Positions 18,851-27,734 of a DNA stretch of 64,000 nt are shown in pieces (the stretch's first letter is position 1; each line of letters starts with the position of its first letter). The notes under the pieces are model-generated. The model had not been told where the DNA came from and did no database searches. It saw nothing but the letters and a program-made list of their open reading frames with translations. This DNA is from Kineothrix alysoides (lineage in GTDB: Bacteria > Bacillota > Clostridia > Lachnospirales > Lachnospiraceae): the NCBI RefSeq assembly GCF_000732725.1, contig NZ_JPNB01000003.1, positions 372,001 to 436,000 of the forward strand, given 5' to 3'. The position numbers were made by a program, and so were the translations under genes.

Positions 18851-18893
18851 TTTGGCAGCACAACTTTTGTTCCGCGCGTAACTGCGCATCTAT
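18851..18893. repeat. extragenic repeat, copy B
   Basis: This 43-bp stretch begins TTTGGCAGCA and ends GCGCGTAACTGCGCATCTAT. It matches 62357-62397 at nearly every position and shares its last 20 bp with 17430-17449. It lies just past the stop of the GH13 gene. This copy lacks the TTATGTAATAGGA hairpin. Confidence 0.75.
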
Positions 18894-18908
18894 CTGTTAT
18901 CCCAACTC

Positions 18909-20597
18909 TTATAATATCTCAATTACCGCCGCACCGCAAGAGGGAAGCATTAGCCTGCTGCCGCCTTCTCCTATGCCTTTTATTTCTATGCCTTCCATGT
19001 TACAAAGCAACATTTCCCCCGTTTCGTCTACAGTGAGCGCGGCTTCCGTTTTCCCAAAATTCGCCGCAACGAGGATTCGCCTGCCTTCTGCCTGTCTATA
19101 GTAAGCTAATATCATTTCCTCCGCCTCGAAGGCCGGCTGAAAATCTCCGTAGGTAAATATTTCTCTATAAGCCTCTGACTTTCTAAGAGTTATCAGTTTT
19201 TTATAATAAGAGAGCACGGAATTTACATCCTTCTCCTGCGCCTCCACATTAATTTCCTTATAGCACGGATTTACCTTAAGCCATGCAGTTCCTTCCGTAA
19301 ACCCTGCGTTATCCGCCCCGCTCCACTGCATCGGGGTTCTTGCATTGTCCCTGCTGTGCCTAAAGCATGCCATAAGGGCTTCCTTATCCGACAGGCCGGC
19401 TTTCCTTGCAAGTTCATACTGATTTATGGTATCAATATCATTATATTCCTCGATACTGTCCATCATGCAATTTTTCATACCGATTTCTTGTCCCTGGTAG
19501 AGGAACGGCAGTCCCCGTAACAGAATGCTTGTAGTGGCAAGCATCTTGGTACCGTTGTCGTTTTGCGCATGCTTCGGAAGATAGGTACATGCCCCCCGGG
19601 GCTCATCGTGATTCTCTATAATATTCGCTAAAAATCCGGTATTCTTACATTCCTTTTGAGAGGTATACAGCACTTCTCTCCATTTTCTAAAGTCGAACTC
19701 CGGCGCATCGTACCAGCCGTGTTCTCCGAAAGTTACGGAAAGCGGTGAAAAGTCGAACATGGTAGAAAAATGCCCTTCTTCTCCGATGAATTCCCTAAGC
19801 TCATCCTCTTTCATATTAAATACTTCCGCCACCGTAAACGCATGGTGCTTTTCGAAGGTTTCCCTCTTCAGCTCCTGAAGAAAATCGCCTACTCCCTGCG
19901 CTTCCTCCACCATTTTCGTACATGTGACCAGGCCGTCGTCTCCGTCAGGCTCATAAGAAGGGAAGCTTAGCACCTTCTTTATATTGATGATCGCATCGAT
20001 ACGAAAACCTGCCAGTCCCTTATCCAGCCACCAATTGATCATCTGATACAGCTCTTTCCGTACCGTTGCGTTTTCCCAGTTCAAATCAGGCTGTTCCTTA
20101 GCGAATAAATGAAGGTAGTATAAATCCGTTCCTTCCACCTGCTGCCATACGCTGCCTCCGAAATAGGAGCGGTAATTGCTGGGCGGATTCCCATCTCTTC
20201 CCTTTTCAAAATAAAAATAATCCGCATATTCACCATAAGGATCCGCAAGTGCCTTCTGGAACCATTCATGCTTATCGGAGCAATGATTGATTACCAAATC
20301 CATAAGGATATACATGTCCCTCTTCTTCGCTTCTAAAAGGAGCTCGTCAAAGTCCTCCATCGTTCCAAATACCGGGTCAATCTTATAATAATCCGAAATA
20401 TCGTAGCCCTGATCCACGAACGGAGACTGGTAAAGAGGAGAAATCCATATGATATCGATTCCCAGCTCCTTCAAATAATCCAATTTCTCAATGATACCTC
20501 TGATATCCCCGATTCCGTCACCGTCGGTATCGTTAAAGCTCTTAGGATATATCTGGTATGCTACTTTTTCATGCCACCACTGTTTTTTCATATTCAT
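18909..20597 (-). CDS. alpha-glucosidase / oligo-1,6-glucosidase (GH13)
   Basis: Cytosolic exo-acting glucosidase of 562 residues, the usual length for GH13 subfamily 31. Visible conserved regions are GDGIGDIRGI, DLVINHCSD, GFRIDAI with nucleophile D201, VAEVF with acid/base E258, and ENHDEPR with D331. The residue after the nucleophile is Ala rather than the Val typical of strict alpha-1,6 enzymes, which by family knowledge points to alpha-1,4 or mixed specificity. Trehalose-6-phosphate hydrolase is a less likely alternative. The AraC regulator lies 70 bp upstream in the same direction and is the obvious candidate controller. Confidence 0.88.
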   Translation of the reverse strand: MNMKKQWWHEKVAYQIYPKSFNDTDGDGIGDIRGIIEKLDYLKELGIDIIWISPLYQSPFVDQGYDISDYYKIDPVFGTMEDFDELLLEAKKRDMYILMDLVINHCSDKHEWFQKALADPYGEYADYFYFEKGRDGNPPSNYRSYFGGSVWQQVEGTDLYYLHLFAKEQPDLNWENATVRKELYQMINWWLDKGLAGFRIDAIINIKKVLSFPSYEPDGDDGLVTCTKMVEEAQGVGDFLQELKRETFEKHHAFTVAEVFNMKEDELREFIGEEGHFSTMFDFSPLSVTFGEHGWYDAPEFDFRKWREVLYTSQKECKNTGFLANIIENHDEPRGACTYLPKHAQNDNGTKMLATTSILLRGLPFLYQGQEIGMKNCMMDSIEEYNDIDTINQYELARKAGLSDKEALMACFRHSRDNARTPMQWSGADNAGFTEGTAWLKVNPCYKEINVEAQEKDVNSVLSYYKKLITLRKSEAYREIFTYGDFQPAFEAEEMILAYYRQAEGRRILVAANFGKTEAALTVDETGEMLLCNMEGIEIKGIGEGGSRLMLPSCGAAVIEIL

Positions 20598-20667
20598 GTA
20601 AGTAACCTTGCCTTTCTGCTAGTCTGTAAGCTTAATTACATTATATGAACACATATCTTATCATTCT

Positions 20668-21570
20668 TTATCTATTCTGACTAATTATTACACTATTTTG
20701 ACTTTTTAATCTGTACTCCGAGGGCGATAAACCTTTTTGCTCTCTAAAGCGCTTAATAAAATATCCTATATTATCATAGCCGCATTCCATGGCGATATCT
20801 ATAATCTTTCGGTCTGTCTGCTGGAGATAGCGCGCCGCCTTCTCGATTCTTACCTCATTGACATACGTGGTGGGCGTCTTTCCCGTAATTTTTTTGAAAT
20901 ACCGGCAAAAGTACTGCTCGTTGATACCGATGAGCTGAGCCATATCCTTGCCTGTAATCCGTCTATTATAATGCTCCTGGATGAATCCAAGGACTTTTTT
21001 TACATTATTGATCTTTTCACTGTTATAATCGCCGGTATTTTCCATGTTGATAAAGCTTCCGCTCTCATAAAGATAAGCCAGCATTTCATACAAATATGCC
21101 TTAGCCTTCATGCAAGAAGCCGGATTTTCTTTTTCTGCCTCCGAAAGCACCGCTTCATAAAGCCGTTTCAGCTCTTCCCATATCGAATCATCGGCCGTAA
21201 CAATTTGAGGAAACTGCATGCGTTTTTCCAAAAGAGGTGTTATAATCTGCAACTGTACGCCGTCCAATTGTTCAAAGCTGAGCATTTTCATATCGAATAC
21301 CATTGCATTCTCCAGACCGCCCGGCTCTCCCTCTATGGAATGGATGTCGCCCGCGCCCACAAATAAAATGACCGGGCCTTGCAGCTTATACTTTTTCATA
21401 TTGACGTTTACGCTGAATCTGCCGCTCACAAGATAAATGATTTCCGTTTCCTCATGCCAGTGAAGCTTTACCGCAAACCGCTCCTGTGCCTTCTGCCAAT
21501 AATATACGGCAAGAGGAAACTTCACCGTTCCGTGCACCATGTCCTCTTTCAAACCGACCTTATTCATCAT
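20668..21570 (-). CDS. AraC-family regulator with N-terminal cupin
   Basis: A 300-residue regulator: an N-terminal cupin-like sensing domain (about 15-115, with LHWHEETEIIYLVSG) and a C-terminal double HTH (about 195-292, GINEQYFCRYFKKITGKTP and DIAMECGYDNIGYFIKRFREQKG). This is the layout of regulators of sugar use. It sits 70 bp upstream of the GH13 glucosidase gene and 18 bp downstream of a GGDEF sensor gene, so the three may form one transcript. Sugar or oligosaccharide sensing is inference. Confidence 0.9.
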   Translation of the reverse strand: MMNKVGLKEDMVHGTVKFPLAVYYWQKAQERFAVKLHWHEETEIIYLVSGRFSVNVNMKKYKLQGPVILFVGAGDIHSIEGEPGGLENAMVFDMKMLSFEQLDGVQLQIITPLLEKRMQFPQIVTADDSIWEELKRLYEAVLSEAEKENPASCMKAKAYLYEMLAYLYESGSFINMENTGDYNSEKINNVKKVLGFIQEHYNRRITGKDMAQLIGINEQYFCRYFKKITGKTPTTYVNEVRIEKAARYLQQTDRKIIDIAMECGYDNIGYFIKRFREQKGLSPSEYRLKSQNSVIISQNR

Positions 21571-21588
21571 TCTTCCTCTTCCCGATTC

Positions 21589-23397
21589 CTATTGAATACG
21601 AAAATCGTCACGTCCTTCTTGCTTTATCCGATATAGCATTTCATCCGCTTTTTTGAACAAGTCCTGAAGCGATATTCCTTTTTTGGGCACCACGCCGCTT
21701 ATACTAAGCCCGATGGGATATGCCACTCCATCGTATTGAAATTCCTTCATTCTGCGGCGAAGCTCTTCGACACGCTTTCTCAGCAGCTCATCTTCCGCTC
21801 CGGGCCCTCTGACGAACATAATGAACTCATCGCCGCCCCACCGGCTGACAATCGTATCTCCTTGAAAGATTTCCTGCATGTTGCGGCCCAGTGTACGAAG
21901 TACCTCATCTCCGTACAAATGTCCGTAAGTATCATTGATTTGCTTGAACTTATCCACATCCATGAGCAGGAAGACGTTCTGGGAATATTCCCCCAGATTT
22001 TGCAGTGCTTGTACAAGCAAGGCCTCTGCTCCCGCCCTGTTGAAAACCTTCGTCAGCTTATCGTACTGACCGATTTCCAACAATTTCTCCTGAGTCTGAT
22101 GCTGCTTCTGCGCATCCACTAAAACACCCAGAAGTCTCCTTTGCATGCGGCGCGACTCCTCGCTGCCCACTACGATATATATCATACTGAACCAGTTCCA
22201 GCCCTCTCCCCGCATACCGCACTGGAATTCCGTCTGGTAGGTCTTTCCCGGTTCACTGTTCAAACAGAATTTATCGAACTCTTCCTTTGTCAAAGTAATG
22301 CGGAGTTCCCGTTTCGCCAACTTATCATGAAGGTTCTCCACTACTTCCGGTATATCTATTTCATCATGCCTGTTACCAAAAAGCACTAATCTGTCATTTA
22401 GAAAATCATATTCCATGCCCGCCTGACCGAAAGTATCCGCAAGAAGCTGATAGCTCTGCTCATGGCCATACAGTTCACTCTGCCTCTCTGCATGTGCTTT
22501 CATATATAAGAGCAAAATAAATACTGCTAAAAAGATGAGAATAAACACACCATTTAATGCAATAAAACTATTACTATACATTAGCTTTATAATCTTCGGT
22601 TCATTCAAAAGACGATCCCCGTGAAGCGTCAGACTGTTCACCACTTCTGCATCGGATATACTCCCCCTCAGCTTTTCCAGAATCCCCTGCAGTACACCCT
22701 CCGATTCTCCGGTCAAAAATCCTATCGTCACATAAGCCTGTGGGATATTCTTTATCACTATTGTCTGAGCTATTGCATAGCGAGTCAGTGATTCCGCCGT
22801 ATAGAAATCGCTTATGATAAAATCCGTCTGCTTTTTCTCTACCGATTTCAGGCAGTCCTCAAGCGTTGGAAATTCCATCCGCTCAATCTTCCCGTATTTA
22901 TCAAAATTTATGTAATCCACGCCCGCCGGTACAGCCGCTTTCAAACTCCGATCTTCAAATAGTACTGCGCCTGTCCCTGTAATCATCTGTAAGGGCGCAG
23001 TTATATAGGGGACGAAACCCTTCTGAGCATCTTCTTGAAGGCCTTCCTTCTCCATAAATGCGGCGATATCGGCCTGACCGTCCTTCAGCAGTTCAAGAGC
23101 CCTCTCATAATCTTCCGCTTCCACATATTGTATGGTTATTCCATTTTCTTTCTGCAAGGTTTCCAACATATCCAAGGCAAAGCCTGAATAGGTATCCCCG
23201 CTGCTTTTGTACATGTAAGGACGCCATCCGTCAATTACTGCGACTCTGAGAACTTCCTTTTCCTCCAGATACTCTTTCTCTTCCCGGGTCAAATCCATCG
23301 TGCTGCTTTCTGCTGCCAGCGCCGGAATGGAAGTTATCATATTTAATATCATGCTGACACAGAATACAAGAAGGCATCCTTTCCTTTTCCGTTTCAT
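21589..23397 (-). CDS. periplasmic-binding-protein-like sensor with GGDEF domain
   Basis: A 602-residue protein: signal peptide (about 1-29, cut near ALA-AE), an extracellular type-2 solute-binding domain like amino-acid binding proteins (about 45-265, LRVAVIDGWRPYMYK), a membrane helix (about 277-297), a PAS-like linker (310-430) and a GGDEF domain (445-600) with DVDKFKQINDTYGHLYGDE and the full WGGDEF signature. It should convert binding of an extracellular ligand into c-di-GMP synthesis. The AraC and GH13 genes follow at once, so the ligand could be nutrient-related, but the binding domain type suggests amino acids or other small molecules. Confidence 0.9.
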   Translation of the reverse strand: MKRKRKGCLLVFCVSMILNMITSIPALAAESSTMDLTREEKEYLEEKEVLRVAVIDGWRPYMYKSSGDTYSGFALDMLETLQKENGITIQYVEAEDYERALELLKDGQADIAAFMEKEGLQEDAQKGFVPYITAPLQMITGTGAVLFEDRSLKAAVPAGVDYINFDKYGKIERMEFPTLEDCLKSVEKKQTDFIISDFYTAESLTRYAIAQTIVIKNIPQAYVTIGFLTGESEGVLQGILEKLRGSISDAEVVNSLTLHGDRLLNEPKIIKLMYSNSFIALNGVFILIFLAVFILLLYMKAHAERQSELYGHEQSYQLLADTFGQAGMEYDFLNDRLVLFGNRHDEIDIPEVVENLHDKLAKRELRITLTKEEFDKFCLNSEPGKTYQTEFQCGMRGEGWNWFSMIYIVVGSEESRRMQRRLLGVLVDAQKQHQTQEKLLEIGQYDKLTKVFNRAGAEALLVQALQNLGEYSQNVFLLMDVDKFKQINDTYGHLYGDEVLRTLGRNMQEIFQGDTIVSRWGGDEFIMFVRGPGAEDELLRKRVEELRRRMKEFQYDGVAYPIGLSISGVVPKKGISLQDLFKKADEMLYRIKQEGRDDFRIQ

Positions 23398-23499
23398 AAG
23401 CTCCCTACTTTCCTACCAACCAAGTTTGCTTACTCCCCACGTAAGTTCAAATATATCATATTGGTTTCGCGTATTCAATATTATTGATAAAATAATTAG

Positions 23500-23537
23500 A
23501 AATCGGGCAGAATATTTTTCGACATTCTCCCCGATTT
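23500..23537 (-). terminator. terminator after hflC
   Basis: A 14-bp stem with one mismatch (23500-23513 with 23524-23537) and an A/T-rich loop is followed on the minus strand by TCTAATTATTTT. It lies 40 bp beyond the hflC stop. Confidence 0.65.
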
Positions 23538-23576
23538 TATACTAATAAATGACATTTTTATACTATTAACTGTTTT

Positions 23577-24440
23577 TTATTGATAAAATAATCTCGCGAT
23601 AGCAGAATCCTTATCCAGAATAATTGTCTTATTCTCACCCTGTAAGGAGTTCTTAAGCGCATCCAGGCTTCTGATATACGTATAAAAATCTGCCTTGCTC
23701 TCATCGTTATAAGCCTCCGCAAGCTTTTTCATATATTCCGATTCGCCCGAGGCTTCCAAAACAGCCGCCTGCATCTTGGCCTCTGCCAGCATGACCGATA
23801 CATTTTTATCCGTCTGGTTCATAATCTTCTGTGCTTCCGATTTGCCCTCCGCCGTATAAGAAGCCGCTATATTATTACGCTCCGAGACCATTCTTTCATA
23901 TACCGCTTCCTTATTATCATCAGGCAGATCCAACAGCTTGATTTCCGTCTTGACGATTTCAATGCCATACTCTCCGATTGCCGCATTGGCGTTCTGGGTA
24001 ATCATCTCTGTCAGCTTCGTTCCTCTGGCCATAATGATTTCATCCTGCGTCATAGAGCTTATGACATTCTTAGTGGCATTATAAGCTGCCACACTGCTTC
24101 TGTCCTCTGCGCTTCCGATGGAGTAATTCAGCGTCTGTGCAAATTTAACCGGATCTGTAATGCGCCATAATATATAATCGTCAGCAATCATCGATTTCTT
24201 ATCGCTCGTAATGACATCTGACTGATTGATATCATAAAGCCGCAGCTCTTTAGGAATCTTCCTTACCGTCTGAATAAACGGAACCTTGAAACTGGCTCCC
24301 GCCTCAGATACTATATATTGAATCTTTCCAAACTGAGTCACTGCCGCGTATTCGTTCTCCGCAACGGTAAAAATCGAATTGCCGGATATGAACAATGCTG
24401 CCAGAACTACAATAACCGCTATAATTTTCGTTTTTTTCAT
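23577..24440 (-). CDS. hflC: protease modulator HflC (SPFH family)
   Basis: The 287 residues comprise an N-terminal membrane anchor (about 5-22), an SPFH/band-7 domain (25-200, EYAAVTQFGKIQYIV, DYILWRITDP) and a C-terminal helical oligomerisation region (YTAEGKSEAQKIMNQTDKN). With HflK it forms a large cage around the membrane protease FtsH. It follows hflK by 33 bp in the same direction, the standard order. The sequence appears complete. Confidence 0.93.
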   Translation of the reverse strand: MKKTKIIAVIVVLAALFISGNSIFTVAENEYAAVTQFGKIQYIVSEAGASFKVPFIQTVRKIPKELRLYDINQSDVITSDKKSMIADDYILWRITDPVKFAQTLNYSIGSAEDRSSVAAYNATKNVISSMTQDEIIMARGTKLTEMITQNANAAIGEYGIEIVKTEIKLLDLPDDNKEAVYERMVSERNNIAASYTAEGKSEAQKIMNQTDKNVSVMLAEAKMQAAVLEASGESEYMKKLAEAYNDESKADFYTYIRSLDALKNSLQGENKTIILDKDSAIARLFYQ

Positions 24441-24473
24441 CTATTTTCCCTCTTTTTATCCATACTCGTCTCT

Positions 24474-25553
24474 CTACTGTTCCTTACTTTCGTCGCTTTT
24501 TTCAAGAAGTGCGTTTCCCTCCGTATCGGTTCCTGCACTTTGAGCAGCGGAAGACTTGCTGCTTTCCGTACCTGCAAAAGGCTCCAAGGGCAGAATGTTC
24601 TGGGTATTCCCATCATCGATAATAACCTTTGCGTCAGGAAGCACATCCTCCATCGTCTCGTAGAAGATACGCTGCTTCGTTATGAGAGGATTCTTGATGT
24701 ATTCCGCATACATCTCATTAAATCTCGCCACTTGCCCCTCTGCCTCACTAATTCTCGCCGCCTTGGCAGCTTCCGCCTGCTGAACGATCTTATCTGCATC
24801 CGCTTCCGCCTGCGGTACCTTCTCATTCTGATATTTCTTGGCGTTATTGATAGCGGTCTCTTTTCCCTGCTTTGCAGTCTCTACAGACTTAAACGCCTGC
24901 ATGATAATGTCTGTAGGCGGTTCGGCATCCTGAATGGTCAGATTTACAATCTGGAGTCCGATGTCGTTCTTTTGCAGCTCCTCACCAAGTAAAACCCGGA
25001 TGTCCGCCTGAATCTGGCTCTTTCCCGTGGTAATAACGTCATCGACCTTATAGTTGCTTATAATCGTTCGAATACATGCCTGCGCGGTGTTGCGAAGAAT
25101 CTCTTCGGGAGAACCCGAGGCATACAAATAAGTTTGAGGGTTGCTTACTCTATATTCCAAATAAAAATCCACGTTGACAAAATTGAAGTCGGAAGTAATC
25201 ATCATCGCCTCTTCAGGCACACTATAATTCTCCGATTCCTCGCTGGATGTACGGTAGCCTATCTGCAAACCATGTGTGGTAGTATCTACCTTAATCGCAT
25301 GCTGAATAAAAGGGATTTTGGCATATAATCCGGCTCCCTTAACATCTACCACCTTACCGAACATAGTAATAACAGCCTGCTGCTGTTCCCCTACTTTATA
25401 GAAGCTGCTCAGAAGACAGACTGCTGCGATAAGAACCAAAAGGGTTATCTTGATTCCCCTCACCACTTTCTTAAAGTTGGAGGAACCCTTGCCTACTTCT
25501 CCTCCGCTGAATCTTTCGAATCCAGCCCCATTTTCATCTCTCGTTACTTTCAT
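24474..25553 (-). CDS. hflK: FtsH protease activity modulator HflK (SPFH family)
   Basis: A 359-residue partner of HflC. One membrane helix (about 31-50) follows a short Gly/Phe-containing cytoplasmic start (GFERFSGGEVGKG). Then come the SPFH domain (about 55-245) and a long coiled-coil tail rich in A/E/Q/K (about 235-300) and an S/T/A-rich end. The usual eukaryote-like glycine-rich N-terminus of proteobacterial HflK is much shorter here. It is the first gene of the hflK-hflC pair. Confidence 0.92.
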   Translation of the reverse strand: MKVTRDENGAGFERFSGGEVGKGSSNFKKVVRGIKITLLVLIAAVCLLSSFYKVGEQQQAVITMFGKVVDVKGAGLYAKIPFIQHAIKVDTTTHGLQIGYRTSSEESENYSVPEEAMMITSDFNFVNVDFYLEYRVSNPQTYLYASGSPEEILRNTAQACIRTIISNYKVDDVITTGKSQIQADIRVLLGEELQKNDIGLQIVNLTIQDAEPPTDIIMQAFKSVETAKQGKETAINNAKKYQNEKVPQAEADADKIVQQAEAAKAARISEAEGQVARFNEMYAEYIKNPLITKQRIFYETMEDVLPDAKVIIDDGNTQNILPLEPFAGTESSKSSAAQSAGTDTEGNALLEKSDESKEQ

Positions 25554-25727
25554 TTTCTCTCCTCTTTTTAAAATCCCATTAGGTTGTATAACATGATTGC
25601 CGAGTATCCACTACCCGGTAGCCCTACTCTTTATTATACACTATGATATTTTAGATGCAAAATTAACATTATATAAAATATATAAATTTTATTTATTAAT
25701 TATACCTATAAATATCTGCCGTCCTAT

Positions 25728-26090
25728 TCACTTACCTCTTCTATTTTCCAATGATTCATCATCATCCATATGACTGTTCCCCCACTCGCACAAACATTGT
25801 AAAACCGGCATAAGAGTCAATCCCCTCTCAGACAGCGAATACTCCACCTTCGGCGGAATCTGAGAGAACTCCTTACGCACGATCAAATCATCCGCTTCCA
25901 GCTCCTTCAGCTGCGTGCTAAGCATCTTATGTGTAATCGTCTCAAGCGAGCGCTTCAGCTCCCCATACCGCAACACATCCCTCTTCCAAAGCCAAAACAA
26001 TATATGCATCTTCCATTTACCATCGATCAACGACATCGCATACGCAAAAGGCCTCACATTCACCTCACCATTTGCCCCACAGCTTTCCAT
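25728..26090 (-). CDS. HxlR-family transcriptional regulator
   Basis: From the ATG at 26090 (AAGGGAG upstream) the protein has 120 residues with the HxlR winged-helix pattern: PFAYAMSLIDGKWKMHILFWL, RYGELKRSLETITHKMLSTQLKELE and YSLSERGLTLMPVLQ. The cysteine at residue 3 may be a redox or electrophile sensor, as in some relatives. The frame continues 63 codons upstream into the fold-back repeat, but that part has no family similarity. It is divergent from the flavin reductase gene at 26545, which is a typical target. Confidence 0.88.
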   Translation of the reverse strand: MESCGANGEVNVRPFAYAMSLIDGKWKMHILFWLWKRDVLRYGELKRSLETITHKMLSTQLKELEADDLIVRKEFSQIPPKVEYSLSERGLTLMPVLQCLCEWGNSHMDDDESLENRRGK

Positions 26091-26163
26091 CCCTTTTCTC
26101 CCTTCCAACCAATTGTCGAAATACACTACCGTAACCTCCAAGTGCCGTTTCACCACCTTGAGC

Positions 26164-26394
26164 GAGCCTTTCTTTGGCGGCTTTGTTTTCTGTTCCGTTA
26201 AGTAAGCGGCTTGCATTTTCTTAATGAAACCTTCAACCACCAGGGTAAACACCGCACGGATGCGGTGTTTAGGCAGCATAGCACATGGATGTGCGTTGCT
26301 GCCGCCCCGTCCGTTACCACCGCATCCCCGGTTTCATTTAGAAAATGCAGCCGCGCACGCCGGAACAGAAAACAAAGCCGCCGAAGAAAGGCTC
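26164..26394. repeat. 231-bp fold-back inverted-repeat element
   Basis: The outer arms 26164-26197 and 26361-26394 pair over 34 bp with one mismatch. A second, imperfect stem of about 24 bp continues inward (around 26206-26231 with 26330-26354). Inside lie two more hairpins: 26247-26270 (10-bp perfect stem) and 26272-26303 (7-bp plus 5-6-bp stems). It fills the gap between the divergent HxlR and flavin reductase genes. The nested architecture could be a structured RNA or a miniature palindromic mobile element; no target-site duplication is obvious. Confidence 0.85.
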
Positions 26395-26544
26395 TCACAC
26401 CCTCCCTCAACTGCACTCACCCCCACCCATATTTCACAATTCCCACTCTCTATTTCGATAGTATCTCACCCAAAAGTGCATACTTGCAGTTTCACGCATA
26501 TCAATGTATCATACAAATAATGAATCATCAAGGAGGAATATTCG

Positions 26545-27081
26545 ATGAAAAAAGAAATTGAAGTTTTTAACTATGCAAATGAGATTATGAGCGGCGTGAA
26601 GACGGGCGTCTTATTAACTACGAAAACAGATGACAAAGTAAATTCCATGACCATATCCTGGGGAACGCTGGGTATTGAGTGGGGCAGGCCCATCTTTACA
26701 GTGTTTGTCAGGGAAGGCCGTTTTACGAATTCCCAGCTGGAGAAAAATGCGGAGTTCACAATCAACGTGCCCTACGGCGATTTCGATAAAAAGATTTTGG
26801 GCTTCTGCGGCGCGAAATCCGGCCGGGACGTGGATAAGATAAAGGAACTGGACTTAACTCTCGAAGCTCCCGCAAAAACTTCCGTACCGGGCATCAAGGA
26901 ACTTCCCCTTACACTGGAATGTAAAGTACTCTATAAGAATAAGCAGGAAGGCAGCAAGCTTCCGGAAGAAATCAATAATGCATTTTATCCGCAGGACGTG
27001 GACAGCAGTTTCCACGGTTCGAACAAAGATTACCATGTCGCTTACTGCGCTGAAATTGTCAGCGCATATATCATAGCGTAA
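26545..27081 (+). CDS. flavin reductase-like FMN-binding protein
   Basis: The 178 residues have the split-barrel flavin reductase fold: N-terminal VNSMTISWGTLGIEWGRPIFTVFVREGRFT and the FTINVP segment, then FCGAKSGRDVDK. Such proteins bind FMN and either reduce flavins or act as small flavoenzymes and ferredoxin-like partners. A strong AAGGAGG lies 9 bp before the ATG. It is transcribed away from the HxlR regulator, across the fold-back element, and ends at a terminator. The exact electron partner is unknown. Confidence 0.88.
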   Translation: MKKEIEVFNYANEIMSGVKTGVLLTTKTDDKVNSMTISWGTLGIEWGRPIFTVFVREGRFTNSQLEKNAEFTINVPYGDFDKKILGFCGAKSGRDVDKIKELDLTLEAPAKTSVPGIKELPLTLECKVLYKNKQEGSKLPEEINNAFYPQDVDSSFHGSNKDYHVAYCAEIVSAYIIA

Positions 27082-27119
27082 GCGGGGCACATACGAGATA
27101 ATTTGAACTTATTTACCGG

Positions 27120-27159
27120 TATATCATAGGCGGAGCCTTACCGGTCCGCCTATGGTATA
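27120..27159. terminator. bidirectional terminator
   Basis: A 15-bp stem with one G-T pair (27120-27134 with 27145-27159) lies between the flavin reductase (+) and the convergent small gene (-). One arm includes the last codons of the minus-strand gene. Confidence 0.75.
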
Positions 27160-27545
27160 TTATGTATAGGAAAGGCTCCGTATTTGGTCATGGAAGCCTG
27201 CGAAGCACACTTTTGTTCTTTCTGCCTCATCAACTGCCAAAGCTGTTCTCCTGCAGAAACAGCTTCATCGCCGGCTCGGTCCTCTTTCTTCATTTCTTCC
27301 TCCGGCCCGTCAAAAGCTTTAAGGAGTTTGTCCCATTCTTTTTGCGTAAATGACTGGCTCCCTATCTGGAAGCTCGGCTCCGTATCCCCATTTTTTACCT
27401 TTTCGAGTATCTCCTCTTTTTTGTCGCGAATCTGCTGCATAAAGTCCGATGTCCGGTTATCCTTCTCATCTCCGCACTTTTCCCGCAGCTTCTGACAAAA
27501 TCCGCTTTGTTCGTCATAACCGTTTCTCAATCCCGTTATCGCCAT
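27150..27545 (-). CDS. small hypothetical protein
   Basis: From the ATG at 27545 (GAGGG upstream) it codes for 131 residues with no signal peptide or membrane segment. It is charged and helical, rich in K/E/D, with the segment SFQIGSQSFTQKEWDKLLKAFD near the middle. I recall similar motifs in small proteins of unknown role in Lachnospiraceae but cannot name a family. It sits alone between the flavin reductase and the DeoR gene. Confidence 0.65.
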   Translation of the reverse strand: MAITGLRNGYDEQSGFCQKLREKCGDEKDNRTSDFMQQIRDKKEEILEKVKNGDTEPSFQIGSQSFTQKEWDKLLKAFDGPEEEMKKEDRAGDEAVSAGEQLWQLMRQKEQKCASQASMTKYGAFPIHNIP

Positions 27546-27734
27546 ATCATTACCCTCTTCAAAGAAACCGCCATCCATAGCACAATTTACATCCTTGTAC
27601 TATTACTATCGGTATCTTTCCCCAATTAATTTAGCTTTTCAGGCTTATTGGAAATATAGCAGAAATATGTTAAAATATTGGCAATATTAAGGCTTAGACA
27701 ATCTACGATTCCAATGAATTGCGAGGAGAAGGTT

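Noticed and set aside
17261-23560. c-di-GMP riboswitch (GEMM) near the cyclase genes
   Set aside because: No GEMM core motif was found in the gaps; the hairpins present are terminators and repeats.
25728-26279. Longer HxlR protein using the full 183-codon frame
   Set aside because: The extra N-terminus is encoded by the fold-back repeat arm; the ATG at 26090 has AAGGGAG and gives normal length.
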